Positions 31,717-42,153 of a DNA stretch of 64,000 nt are shown in pieces. Source of the DNA: Arctopsyche grandis (Eukaryota; Arthropoda; Insecta; Trichoptera; Hydropsychidae). Made by a program: the position numbers and the translations under genes. The stretch is from contig NC_135365.1 in assembly GCF_051622035.1 (NCBI RefSeq), positions 7,161,501 to 7,225,500 on the forward strand, read 5' to 3'. The notes under the pieces were generated by a model. That model worked only from the letters and a program-made list of their open reading frames with translations, had not been told where the DNA came from and did no database searches. How positions within the stretch are numbered: position 1 is the stretch's first letter; every line of letters begins with the position of its first letter.

Positions 31717-32670
31717 TTACGTGCACATGTCAGTTTTAGCAACCTGAGAAACGTTGATTCTTTTATTTAATATTAACTGTTTCACAGTATCACAAGTGCA
31801 GTTATTTGCCAGATTAAAAACGTGTACATTCTTCAATTTCGGAATATTGGCCACCTGTAAAGTTTTATCAGGTGCAGCAGATCCACGAGTATATGACAGT
31901 CTCCCGGAAGAAGTCCCAGCGACCTGACTGAACGAATTTGAAGGATCTACAGTAGAAGCAGAAGCAGGAGCACAAGAGACAGGAACACAATCAGATGTTG
32001 AAGCAGAAGCTGATGTAAGTGTAGCTGAAGCTGAAGATGGCAGAGGTGAAGCAGTAGAAGATAGCGCTGCGACCTGACTGTAAGATTTCGCAGGTTTTAT
32101 AGGAGAAGGAGGAGAAGCAGAAACAGAAACAGTAGAAGCAGAAACAGTAGCACACCCAGGAGTAGATGCTGAAGCTAAAGCAGACGCGAGTGAAGTTGAA
32201 GCTGAATAAGGCGGAGGTGAAACGGTAGAGGATGCCGCTATAACGTCATACGGGCATCTGACAGGTGTTTGTTTATGTACTGTAGTATTGTTACATTCAG
32301 TTGACAGTGTGGAGAGTTCTCGTAATGTTACCTCGCCCGATTGCAGAGTCGTAGGTTCGACAAAAACAGCTGGAGCCAGAGCTGCTGGAAAGGGACGACA
32401 CATCATCCTCTTTATTTCACCGACATCAGAGTGGATAGTCTGGAGGGACTCCACAGCGATTTTTAGCGAGGCCAGGTTATCAAAAGCGACGCGTGCGATG
32501 GATACTATATTTTTAATTTCGTCGCTGATGTATCGCACCCTGTCCTTGGTAAGGACATTGGCACCAGATCCTTTTTTTGAAAGGTCCGCGAGTATTCTCT
32601 GGCTTATAGTAGCAATATCCTCCATGGTAGAATGCGAACGATTTAACACGTCCAGACACAACGATAGCAC
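31717..32670 (-). CDS. LINE ORF1, 317 codons, possibly truncated
   Basis: Starts MLSLCLDVLNRSHSTMED. A helical N-terminal part is followed by a Ser/Ala/Pro-rich linker (about 140-250) and a short C-terminal stretch with a CTCDTVKQLI segment. It resembles nucleic-acid-binding ORF1 proteins of Jockey/CR1 LINEs in place and composition. The TAA at its end may be premature, because the same frame stays open (NIIINPEFWPMGTG) up to the start of ORF2. Confidence 0.65.
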   Translation of the reverse strand: MLSLCLDVLNRSHSTMEDIATISQRILADLSKKGSGANVLTKDRVRYISDEIKNIVSIARVAFDNLASLKIAVESLQTIHSDVGEIKRMMCRPFPAALAPAVFVEPTTLQSGEVTLRELSTLSTECNNTTVHKQTPVRCPYDVIAASSTVSPPPYSASTSLASALASASTPGCATVSASTVSVSASPPSPIKPAKSYSQVAALSSTASPLPSSASATLTSASASTSDCVPVSCAPASASTVDPSNSFSQVAGTSSGRLSYTRGSAAPDKTLQVANIPKLKNVHVFNLANNCTCDTVKQLILNKRINVSQVAKTDMCT

Positions 32671-32844
32671 ACGATATAATATATATATATAATATGGATC
32701 ATATTTGATGCCATATATAAGCTATGACACATTTAGTTATGTATGGTCAATTACAAATGAGGCGTGCAGCCGCTCGAGTACGAAAATATTGCAAATCGTA
32801 TATATGGGAACGTTAGTAAGTTACGTATTATCATTACGAAGAAA

Positions 32845-33410
32845 TAAAATCAGAAGCAGGAAGTGGGGCTCAAAGATGATTTTGAAAACAAACGTCAAAA
32901 TACCATTAAACGTCATTCTGATGAGTTAGCATCCGATTACAGATTCAATAGTGAATAACTATTCAGTCTAAATGTATTTTATAATATTATTAACAAGGTA
33001 AACGTTCAACTTAAAAGTCGCTTTCAAGGAATGCAGTCAGTGAAAAACTATTTCAGTTTTTTTGAACCTCGCAATATTATGAATTCATCATAATTCAAAT
33101 ATTTTAGAAAATTGTTTAAAATTAAGGAAAAAATATCCAGGAGTTTTCTCAGATCAATTTGATGACTAGTTCATTCAAGTAATTTCATTATTGAAAAGTG
33201 ATTTCACTGAAAACATGACCATAAAACAATTTTCATATTTACTTATAACAAAATACAGTTGTTTGGAAAGTGAATTTTCGGAATTTGTCGTGTTTTTTTA
33301 CTTTACCAATAACAGTGGCGAGTATTGAAAGATCTTTCAGTAAATTAAAAATGATTAAAAACAAGCTCTATCAAAATAATCTTGCATTGTTGGCCATTGA
33401 ACATAAATAA
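32845..33410 (+). pseudogene. hAT transposase C-terminal relic
   Basis: Fragments in order: KRHSDELASDYRFNSE, LKSRFQGMQSVKNYF and TVASIERSFSKLKMIKNK then NNLALLAIEHK. This is the hAT dimerisation domain with several stops and frameshifts. It belongs to the element at 28378-33632. Confidence 0.82.
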
Positions 33411-33839
33411 GCGGCAAAATTAGAAGTTAAAATTTAATTAGTGATTATGAAAGCAAGAAACAAAAATTAAAATTTGTGAGATTATTTCTAAAATATTTTA
33501 TTATTGTCTCTATTATATGAATATTTATTATGTAAAATATTAAACTTATTTCATTTCGTATTTAAAAAAAAATATCAAGGGGCCCTTGCGTAATATTTGC
33601 ATCAGGGCCCAAAATTTCGAGCTACGCCACTGTATGGAAGCATATAAAAAAAAGCAGTTTTTTAAAGGCCGTTTTATACAGGTTTGTACATTTTGGTCGA
33701 CCAAGTAAATTTTAGTCGACAAAGTTCGATTGTGCGAACGTGACGGTTACAACCTCACTTTTTTAGGTTTTTATTCTTCCAAATTTACTTAGTTATTAAT
33801 AATTAAATCACTCGTTAATAATTTAGTCGTTTTCAGAAG

Positions 33840-36800
33840 ATGTCTTTCAATTGGTGGGATGCGCTTCTACTATTAACTAGTTTTATTGTTATATTTTTTG
33901 CATACGGATATTGGGAGAGTGGTTATTTTAAACGAAAAGGCATCAAAAATGTACCATTTTCATTTCCGTTGGTTGGAAATCTACTTAATCATTCCTTGGC
34001 TAAAGAGCATTTCGTAGAATCGGTTTTAAGAGTATACAGGGCTTTTCCAAAAGAAAAGTGAGTGATATTTTTATATTTTACGTACTATATTAATAGGTAA
34101 TTTAAATAATAATATCTTAAGGAGCTCTAACATACAATTAATATGATGATAATTTCGTAGGTATGTAGGATTCATGCAATTCAACAATGGTTTAATTATG
34201 ATAAGAGATTTGGAAACCATAAAACAGATAGGTATAAAGGACTTCGAATCTTTTCCAAGTCATATGATGGCAATCGACGAAAGCTTTGACCCCATAGTAG
34301 GAAAAACTTTGATATTCATTGCTGGTAAAGTTGATAACACTTGAATTTGTCTTGTTTTACTGTTTTTTTTTTTTGGCTCTTCTAATATCTTCTCCGTCAC
34401 AGGTGGCACGTTAATTGTTAATGTTTTATCACTTTTGATCAGCGTTTAACTAAAAATTAACTTTATTGTTGAAAAGGTGACGAATGGAAAGATATGCGAG
34501 CCACATTAAGCCCAACATTCACCAGTTTTAAATTAAAAAATATGATTTCATTGGTTGACCAAACTGCAAAACAGCTAATTGACTTCTATTTTGATAAATT
34601 GAATGAACCTGAGAACAAAGGTAATATAATCTACATCTACACTGTTGAATATGTATGTATGTGTATGAAATTAATAATGTAAATCAATTTTAAGTAAGGG
34701 GTTTCGTTGAAGTTGAAATCGCAGAGAATTTGTCAAAATATACCAATGACGTGGCTGCATCCACTATCTTTGGAATGTCAATTAATTCTTTGACTGAGAA
34801 ACACAATGAGTTTTTCACTATGGGATTGAAGTTGTTTGAAATAAAAGGGCTTCAACTCTTAAAATTAGTCATCTACTTTGGATTTCCAGCTTTGATAAGA
34901 GTAATTATCAACATGTTATTATCTTACTATTCCATTTATAATATAAGTAGCCCGTACATGTTATTGCATAATTCCAGATAACTGGTGTGCAATATCTCCA
35001 AAAACAATTGAAAAGTTTTTTCCGCAATTTAGTGTTGGGTAGTATAAAACTTAGGGAAGAAAATAAAATCGTTAGACATGATATGATTCAATTGCTAATG
35101 GAAGCTTGGAAAGGAAAGTTAGCATATGACGATTCACAAAACGAAGGACATGATGCAGGATTTGCAACAGTGAAGGAATCGACAATCGGAAAACAAATCA
35201 TTCAGAGGGGTTGGTGACAATTTTAGATTTCGATCTAACGCAGAGAACATTTCCATATTACCCAAAACTTGTATTAATACAAGTTTATAAAATTTGCAGA
35301 GTGGACTGAAGATGATATTGTGGCACAAGCTGTTTTATACTTCCTTGCTGGATACGAAACTCCTAGAACAACGCTCAGCTTTGCAATTCACGAGCTCACT
35401 GTCAATCCAGAGATTCAAAACAAGTTGCAAATTGAGATTGATGAATTCATTGCCGAAAAAGGAGATACGTTGGAATATCTCGATTTAATGTCAATGGAAT
35501 ATATGGATATGGTAGTTTGTGGTAAGTAGATACGACATTCTACAAACAATTCAAAAAATCAATTATTATTAATTAAAATGTGTTTTAAATTGCAGAAACA
35601 TTGAGAAAATGGTCACCAGTCCACGCTACTGATAGAAAATGCTTGAAACCGTGTAAACTTCCTCCCGCTAACGATTCTACAGATGAGGGCTACACTGTAA
35701 GGATAATATAATATTTGTATATTTTTTAGTATCATATCACAAATCACATATAATATCGCTATTCTGTGTGTCTTGTCTGTCTGTGTGTCTGTGTAAGATA
35801 ACGCTCGCCGTACTATAATAGTCGTTTCGATTCGACATACATATGCATGCCAACAAAACGTACGAATATAATAACAAAAGAAAAAAACATCCATATACAC
35901 TGTTTGCTACCAATGTTTCCTCTAGGCAAATAGATGGCGCTAAGTTTCTGAGTATTAACCGCCATCTATTAAAAATTTATTTAATTAATTAATTTTTCTA
36001 TTGGTGTTTTATATTGTTTACATGTATGTAGGAAGTTATGTAGTTTTTACCTTTTTCTTCATATTAAATTAAATATATTTAAAAGGCATTGAAAAAAAAT
36101 ACGACCGCGTGCAGATTGAACACAGCACCGACACATTTATTTTAATTTTTTATTTATTTAATAACTTGATATGCCATAACCCATGCGATGATATTTCATC
36201 GGGTACGCTATGTTTAGATATGTACATACATATATCATCATCATTTTCATTTCCAGTTCTTTATTCTCATATCAACTACCCTTGTCTTCAGTGGTGTAGT
36301 GCTAAATAAAAAAGAACCAGGGCGGTGTTTAATTTTTATGACCCTCTTCCCCCCCCCTCCGTCTTAACCGTCACCACATCAAAAGGAACAGGCTTTTCCT
36401 CCCGTATCCTGCCCGCGCACATCAAGCAAGGCTGTACGACAAAAAGAGAGATAATTTCACCGCACGCCACTGATATATATTATATATAAATAGTACCGTT
36501 TACCATGCATACATTCTTTTTGATCTTTCGACTTTCAATCTTTCAATTTTCGATCTTTGCTTACCGATATTTGCTTTTTCGATCTTTCGACCTTTCGATG
36601 CCGTGATGTAGACCAATATTTGGTATACATAAATTAAATATTATTTATTTATTTAATTATATATGGGGAAGGCAGCAAAGCCGATGCGGTTTGACTTAAT
36701 ATAAATAATAAAATAAAATAAATAAAATCTATAACAATAATAAGATAAAAGAAAAAAAGTAAACATACGAAGTAAGAGAAAAAAAAAAGCGAAATAAGAG

Positions 36801-38001
36801 AAAATACCAAAAGATAAAAAAGAATAAAAATATCTGGGACCGTAACATAACGTATTTAAAAGAAAACAAAAATATAGAAAAGATATTGGAAAAGAAGATC
36901 TTCAAGTTTAAAAAAGACTTCTAGTTGGTTTTTAAAAATATTATGGTTTTCAGAATTTACTACATTGTTGGGACGACTATTCCAAACTTTAACCACTCTG
37001 TTTGAAAAGAAAGAATCTCTGATCAATTTATTCGCTTTTTCTTTTTGGAGTCTGGGAGTGTGAACTCTAAGATGAGTGTTTCCATTGAACGTAATGAGTT
37101 TGGACATAGGACAGGACAACTATGATGATTATTTATTATTTTAAATACTTCAATTAAGTCGCCTCATATTCTCCTCATCTCAAGTGCTATTAATATTAAC
37201 CAAAATATTTTTTTTAATTTTACTCATAAAACAATTTTCATATCAATCAAAGTGCCAGGGCGGTGACCTGGCTCAAAAAAAAGTACCAGGGTGGCGACCT
37301 ACCCCGACCTGGCCCGACTACACCACTGCTTGTCATAATCAAAGATCAGCGTATGATGGATGTTTTTCGCAAAAAAATGGTTCACTATTGTCAATTTCTT
37401 AGAAAAATCTTGATTTTTGCTCCCTTGCTTTGAACACTAATGGAGTGGTCTATTGATATTTGAAAAGCATCTATCGACCGCCTGAGACTATTCATATAAT
37501 TTGCATATGTACATATATAATGTAATATTGGAATCCTGAAAACATATTTAAATTTATACTTATATAGGTCCAAGCGGGAGAAGGAATTTTTATTCCGATA
37601 CATGCGATTCATCATGATCCTCAATACTTTCCTGATCCCGAAAAATTTGATCCAGAAAGGTTTTCCAACGAAAATAAAAAAAATATCAATCCGCTTGCAT
37701 ATCTTCCATTTGGCATTGGTCCCCGAAATTGCGTCGGTAACGATTACACACATATACCTACATATCATATGTTAATAATGCTAATAAAAATTATGCTTAC
37801 TCACTGATTTAATTAAAAAAAATTTCAGGGTCTCGTTACGGTTTAATGATAGTGAAGACTATAATTTTTCGATTATTGTCCAAATTCGATCTTGTGATGA
37901 CCGCCAAAACTCAAAACCCCGTGATTATTGATAATAAATTACTTACAATTCAGGCTAAAGATGGTATTTGGATCGGTTTGCAACCAAGAAATAATTGTTG
38001 A
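33840..38001 (+). CDS. Cytochrome P450, CYP9-like, gene 1, complete (9 exons)
   Basis: Exons 33840-34057, 34161-34324, 34477-34620, 34695-34900, 34978-35209, 35300-35521, 35596-35696, 37568-37736 and 37829-38001; phases close to 542 residues. The N-terminal anchor LLLLTSFIVIFFAYGYW suggests the ER membrane. The C-helix WKDMR is near 130, the I-helix AGYET near 340, the K-helix ETLR at 395-398, DPERF follows, and the haem loop FGIGPRNCVG has its cysteine near 483. The pattern (DEWKDMRATLSP, EWTEDD, PIHAIHHDPQYFPDP) fits the insect CYP9 family of the CYP3 clan, usually linked to detoxification; the substrate is unknown. Intron 7 (35697-37567) is enlarged by a hAT element and LINE debris. The exon-4 acceptor was chosen to keep frame. 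Confidence 0.9.
36120..36215 (-). repeat. LINE/SINE 3'-end fragment with CCCGATGAAATATCATCG hairpin
   Basis: On the minus strand CCCGATGA-AATA-TCATCG-CATGGGT forms a hairpin and is followed by an (AAAT)n-like tail. The same unit occurs on the minus strand near 61100-61175. This differs from the CGCATT-loop hairpin family, so it is a second retroposon 3' end. Confidence 0.5.
36289..37328. mobile_element. hAT element, 1040 bp, in P450 gene 1 intron 7
   Basis: Termini CAGTGGTGTAGT and, inward from the right, CAGTGGTGTAGT. Flanks CTTGTCTT (36281-36288) and CTTGTCAT (37329-37336), 7 of 8. It carries a nested copy of the palindromic TCGAAAGATC family (about 36365-36615) and a minus-strand LINE fragment (36640-37150). 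Confidence 0.88.
36640..37150 (-). pseudogene. CR1/Jockey-like LINE C-terminal fragment
   Basis: An 87-codon frame reads KLITFNGNTHLRVHTPRL, then SFFSNRVVKVWNSRPNNVV and FKNQLEVFF, the conserved tail of CR1/Jockey reverse transcriptases (FFxxRVVxxWNxLP). It is preceded by IEVFKIINN. A 3' A/T tail lies at 36640-36660. Confidence 0.8.
37340..37490. repeat. MITE fragment of the GATCGGCGTTGGATGG family
   Basis: GATCAGCGTATGATGGATG at the left and GAAAAGCATCTATCGACC at the right match the ends of MITEs in intron 1 of P450 genes 2 and 3. It is more diverged and lies in intron 7 of gene 1. Confidence 0.5.
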
Positions 38002-38071
38002 AAAAGTTTACATTGTATGTGCTATAATTTAAGAAGTATTATATATGTGTATTAATTATATAAATATTTTT

Positions 38072-38077
38072 AATAAA
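38072..38077 (+). terminator. AATAAA poly(A) signal of P450 gene 1
   Basis: Canonical signal 71 bases after the TGA, in AT-rich sequence. Confidence 0.65.
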
Positions 38078-38744
38078 GTTTAATTTTTCAAAAATATACG
38101 TATTTTTATATTAGAAATAGCATTCCATGGAAACTCGTCTGCAGCAATTATGACGTGCCAAAGAAAATTTTAAATAATTTATGTAAAGTGATTATTTTAT
38201 GAAATGAATATTAAAAATTAAGGCAATAATAGATGCAAAATATTTTTTACTTATGTATCCAAGCGTGAAGAGGCCTTGAAGTTTAATGTTTATCATATGT
38301 ATGTACATTAATTATTAAAATTAAAATGCCATATAAAATAAATATATTGCGTCTTTAGAGCGCGAAGGTGATAAGTTAGAGGTCAGCTTCTTTAGCTTAT
38401 CACTACATAGAGACACGTATTTTGGGCATATATTTTTGTCAATTTTAACATTTTCATTTCGCATTTTACCGTTTTAGGGCATTAAAAATGTTCAATTTTA
38501 TCATCGATTTTATGAATAGTTTAATTTTAAATAATAAAAAATTGAATGAATTTTAATAAAATGTATATACATACATATATACAATTTAAAGACAACACAA
38601 CAATTAAAAAATAATAGAAAAATTCAAAAATGTTTTGGAATTAAAATTACAATGAAAAAAAATGAATATAAAAATACAAAGACAAAAAATATGAATATAA
38701 AATTATAGTACCAATTAAAATTTATTAAAACTCAACATGGAGCA
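38078..38744. other. Spacer, no gene seen
   Basis: Very AT-rich. A short GC-richer palindromic stretch (GAAGGTGATAAGTTAG then CTTATCACTACATAG) occurs near 38365-38410. A related passage is at 55590-55700, so part of this may be a dispersed repeat. Confidence 0.35.
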
Positions 38745-38990
38745 TATTTCTACAGATTATTTTTTGAGATTCGTGCGATGATCGATAACAATTATATTGT
38801 ATTTGCTAAAATACCTTTCAGCATCCTCACTATTGACGGGACACCAAATAGGTTTTAGAGCTGCACAACCAAACTCTTCATATTTAATTTTTGTTGCCAT
38901 CAATAAAAGCAATATATCTGGCGTGGATTCACTTTTTATATTCTCTATTAATTGTCTAAAAAAGTGCTTCCAAACATAGAGCCTCCGTTA
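38745..38990 (-). pseudogene. hAT transposase C-terminal relic (CGGBP1-like type)
   Basis: The minus strand reads KHFFRQLIENIKSESTPD, then KIKYEEFGCAALKPIW and NSEDAERYFSKYNIIV followed by DHRTNLKK and a stop. This is the (S)xDxERxFSxY dimerisation signature of hAT transposases. Further minus-strand debris may continue to about 39290. No terminus was identified. Confidence 0.65.
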
Positions 38991-39737
38991 ATATGTACTA
39001 CATTAAACAATGGCAGGTTTCTAAAAAACAAAACTGTTTCTTTAACATTAATATTAGATTTTCCACCTGCCACAGATGGATTGAATAGTTTACTCAATGT
39101 TTGTCTAGTGTTGAGACGATTTTTTGAGTAGCCTTTTGGATAGATAGCTCCAACTCTGCCTTCTTTTATTTACAGTAGTAGACAAAAGCATTTGCTTGGT
39201 TTCGACAGGAAAAGCACCGTCTAAACTGCAAGCTCTGTTTTATCCCCTCAATTTTTTCACATAATAAATGGGCAAAGGGATAGGAAGACCCTTCTAAATT
39301 GTCTATTAATTTTATAAATTTTATGCAAATTTCACTTTTGTTTGTTATTTTAGCATCTATTCGCGTATTTTACGAATTTAGCATCTATTAGCACCTTTTC
39401 CGAATTTCAGCTTCAATTAAGCATTAATAGCAAAATGCTTATTAATGCAAAATGCTTATTAATGAAAAAAAATTTTTTCAAAAGAATCAAAAATGCCGAA
39501 CTATACCGTCATAATTTTAAACGACAGTGTTCCGAAAATTTGTCAGCGAGTATAGATAGATTCTTTATTTGATTTTGACATAGATATTTTTCACATTCAA
39601 TAAAACACTTGGTAATTAAGTATATCATTTTGGGCGGCAAGGGCAACATACGTCATTTCAGACAACATGCGAACGGTGGGCCGCAGGTTGTGCGTCACTG
39701 CATTAAGGAAACTGAATACATACTATGTATGTACATA
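38991..39737. other. Spacer with decayed transposon sequence
   Basis: No gene. Possible continuation of the hAT relic to about 39290. Near 39420-39465 short direct repeats of ATGCTTATTAATG occur. Otherwise AT-rich. Confidence 0.35.
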
Positions 39738-41215
39738 CAGTGGCGGACTGGCCATACAAGCGAACATGCCCGATGGCATGTGGGCCCCACTATCTGTTAG
39801 AAAATATGGGCCCTCAGTAAAATTAAATAACTTTTTAACTATTTCACGTGTGTAAAAATTTATAAGATATTGCAACTTTAGGACCAAAAGTTTGGGTATT
39901 TCAACAAAACAAATTTCTTACGATATACACAAATAACTAATACCTGCTTTAACAGCCCAAGGATCGGTTAACTTTTTTTATTAGGCTTGAAATGTAAGTT
40001 TCAACATTTGCGTGGGCCCTTTTGCCGGGCCTATTCCAACCTCAAGATTATGTATATACCAATACCTATGTAACAACTAACTACTGAAATAAAAATGGGA
40101 ATAAACAAATTTTCGTGAATAATATAAACTGAATTGCTTAAAACAATTTTGATAGGATGATTCATCATAAACCAGCGATTTAAATTTACTTCATACTTTC
40201 AAAATAACATTTGATTATACTTCGATGATATAGTAAGATTTAAATACACAATTTTAAACAGTTTCCGAATATAAAATCTATTCCTAATCTAGACACATCC
40301 ATGTAAATAGAAATATAGGATAGGGGCCCCCTCCCCAAAATCCCGATTTTCGATTAACATTAATTGATAATATTATGCATTTTTTTCAGGGACGTAATTT
40401 GGGGGGGGGGCCATAGGGGGGCACTCGCCTAAATTAAGGAATAGTGTGAATTTAGAAAATATTATGAATTTAATGATTAATGAGATACTATGGATCTATG
40501 AATGCTACGTGTATTTCTTATGTATGTTACTTTTGGGTAACTAATAAAATAATCGCTGCTATGTGCTTTGACGTACATATGTACATAGATAAAGTGACAA
40601 GACAGTCGGTAGAAATTAAGTTAGTTGATAGTTTTTTGGAGAATCAGTTTGATGGTCGATTAATGTTGACTATGTAAAGATTTGTGGAAAAAAATTTTTT
40701 TCCACAAAGCTTTTTTCTCTTCTTACATAATATTTTTTTATAATTACTTTTTCAAAATAAGCTTATTTTTTTCATATTTTATAACTCAATAAGGTAAAAA
40801 ATATTTTCCATTTTTATTCCGATATAAAAAAGATTTTTTGAAAAAAAATTCAATTTGACTAATCTTTGCCTGCCCTGCCCACCAAAGAAAAAGCTGAAAT
40901 GACGTCCCTGATTGTTTTCTACCGAAAGTAAAAGCCGCTTTTATGCCGCATTATTTTATGATGCATTATATTTACCTAGGACAAGGGTTAAAACGAAATA
41001 TACAATATAATTTATGGATCTATTTTGCTTTTGCCATTTTTCTTGTACCTAAATTTGTTTATTCCCAATTTTGAAAAAAAAAAATTTCCCTTGATTTTTA
41101 GCGTGATGGAAAGAAGAAAATTTTGTTATATGGGGGGGGGACAAATTATTTTAACCCTGGGTGGGGCCCCCTTTGACTCCTGGCATGCACTGATTTCAGT
41201 CCCAGTCCGCCACTG
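39738..41215. mobile_element. hAT element, 1478 bp, between P450 genes 1 and 2
   Basis: Ends CAGTGGCGGACTGGCCA and, inward from the right, CAGTGGCGGACTGGGAC. Exact 8-bp duplication TGTACATA at 39730-39737 and 41216-41223. There is no transposase frame. Internal GTGGGCCCC-type words recur. It hosts a second nested hAT element. Confidence 0.92.
40387..40910. mobile_element. Nested hAT element, 524 bp
   Basis: Ends CAGGGACGTAATTT and, inward from the right, CAGGGACGTCATTT, 13 of 14. Flanks ATTTTTTT (40379-40386) and ATTGTTTT (40911-40918), 7 of 8. It lies wholly within the 39738-41215 element. A 10-base G run follows the left end. Confidence 0.85.
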
Positions 41216-41239
41216 TGTACATATGTAATAACTAGAGTA

Positions 41240-41365
41240 CGGACCCAAAGCGCGCCGCTCATTGTTCAATTTGTTGTAAATGCTTTGTAAAAAAGGTTCG
41301 GCAAACCTTTAACAATGCATTTACAACATTTGAATAATTAAGGATCGGCGCACAGAGTGCTTTTG
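41240..41365. repeat. Palindromic repeat with TTGTAAATGC arms
   Basis: GTTGTAAATGCTTTGTAA and ACAATGCATTTACAAC form inverted arms around GGTTCGGCAAACC. A single arm recurs at 50545-50585. The flanking GTTCACTGTTGTCAATTTC is shared with the MITE family in the P450 introns. Confidence 0.55.
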
Positions 41366-41689
41366 CCCAAAAAAATGGGTTCACTGTTGTCAATTTCTAT
41401 TGTCAACCTTTTTTTTGCTCTCTAACTTTGTAGGACAATAGTAATTGACAATAGCCAGGCGATTTTTTCTGATTTTAATTTTTTTCTGAAACGTATCAAA
41501 TTAACAAAGAAAATAACTACAAATATTCCAAAAACATATTCTTGGTTTTATTTAATTGTAAAATTTATGTCCAACTGAAAGTTTTGATTTCGTTCAATTT
41601 CATTTTTTCTTTCAGTAACTAATATAAATTTTACCAGAATCCACATTCGTTTAAAAGAAGAAAATAAATTTATATAATATTGTATTCTA

Positions 41690-41900
41690 CAGTTATTTAA
41701 AAATATTTAAAATAGATGAAAATAAAACAAACAAGAGAAAATATAAAAGATAAAAGGAAGAATTTCATCAATCCATTTTCAAGGAAATCATCAAATTTAT
41801 TTTCAAAAAGGATAAGTTACTACAAGTTACTAATTCATTGGGTAGACTTTACCCACTCTATTTGAAAACAAGGATTCTCTTATTATATGTGTAATAAAAT
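41690..41900 (-). pseudogene. LINE C-terminal scrap
   Basis: Minus strand FITHIIRESLFSNRVGKVY then a stop, matching the FFSNRVVKVWN region of the fragment at 36640-37150. Only about 25 residues are recognisable, followed by AT-rich 3' sequence. Confidence 0.5.
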
Positions 41901-41929
41901 TCTTCTGTGCATCACTGGAGGAACAAAAT

Positions 41930-42153
41930 GGGACAAATTAAACAATTTTCCCGGCCAAAACGAAACGTATGGTCACCCTAAGGACAAGTTAGTTTTATGT
42001 ATGGTCAGAGCAGTTTAATTTTATGTATGAGTGGAAGGGTTATTATTCCATTTTATAAAATTTTCTGTTAGTTGATAAATAAAATCTTTGCGAACGTCAC
42101 GCCACGTTTAGTAGCTTAAAGTCTTGATTCAAAATAGTTTTAAATTTGAAGAA
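41930..42153 (+). promoter_or_regulatory. Promoter-proximal region of P450 gene 2
   Basis: From about 42050 this matches the region before P450 gene 3 (about 57975-58068): TTTTATAAAATTTTCTG, GTTAGTTGATAAATAAAATC and an AACGTCACG word are shared. The TATAAAA near 42055 is a candidate TATA box about 95 bases before the ATG. Upstream, ACGAAACGTATGG and CACCCTAAG are also shared. The start site is not determined. Confidence 0.4.

Larger units (their letters stand above)
28571..32700 (-). mobile_element. Jockey/CR1-like LINE inside the hAT element
   Basis: Minus-strand element with ORF1 (31717-32670), a broken ORF2 (28837-31583), an A-rich 3' UTR, a terminal hairpin (28601-28638) and an (AAAT)n tail at 28571-28587. 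Its 5' end lies near 32700, because hAT-frame residues resume by about 32845. Only one stop and two frameshifts break ORF2, so the insertion is moderately young. Its flanking duplication was not resolved. Confidence 0.8.
28378..33632. mobile_element. hAT element, 5.25 kb, split by a LINE
   Basis: Termini CAGTGGCGTAACT and, inward from the right, CAGTGGCGTAGCT, 12 of 13. Exact 8-bp duplication TATGGAAG at 28370-28377 and 33633-33640. The right part (about 32845-33410) encodes a decayed hAT transposase C-terminus. A minus-strand LINE occupies about 28570-32700, so the original hAT was about 1.1 kb. It ends 207 bases upstream of the P450 gene 1 ATG. Confidence 0.92.

Noticed and set aside
32288-32692. 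134-codon plus-strand frame (MLHSVDSVESSRNVTSP start)
   Set aside because: It overlaps LINE ORF1 on the opposite strand, which has the better composition and context.
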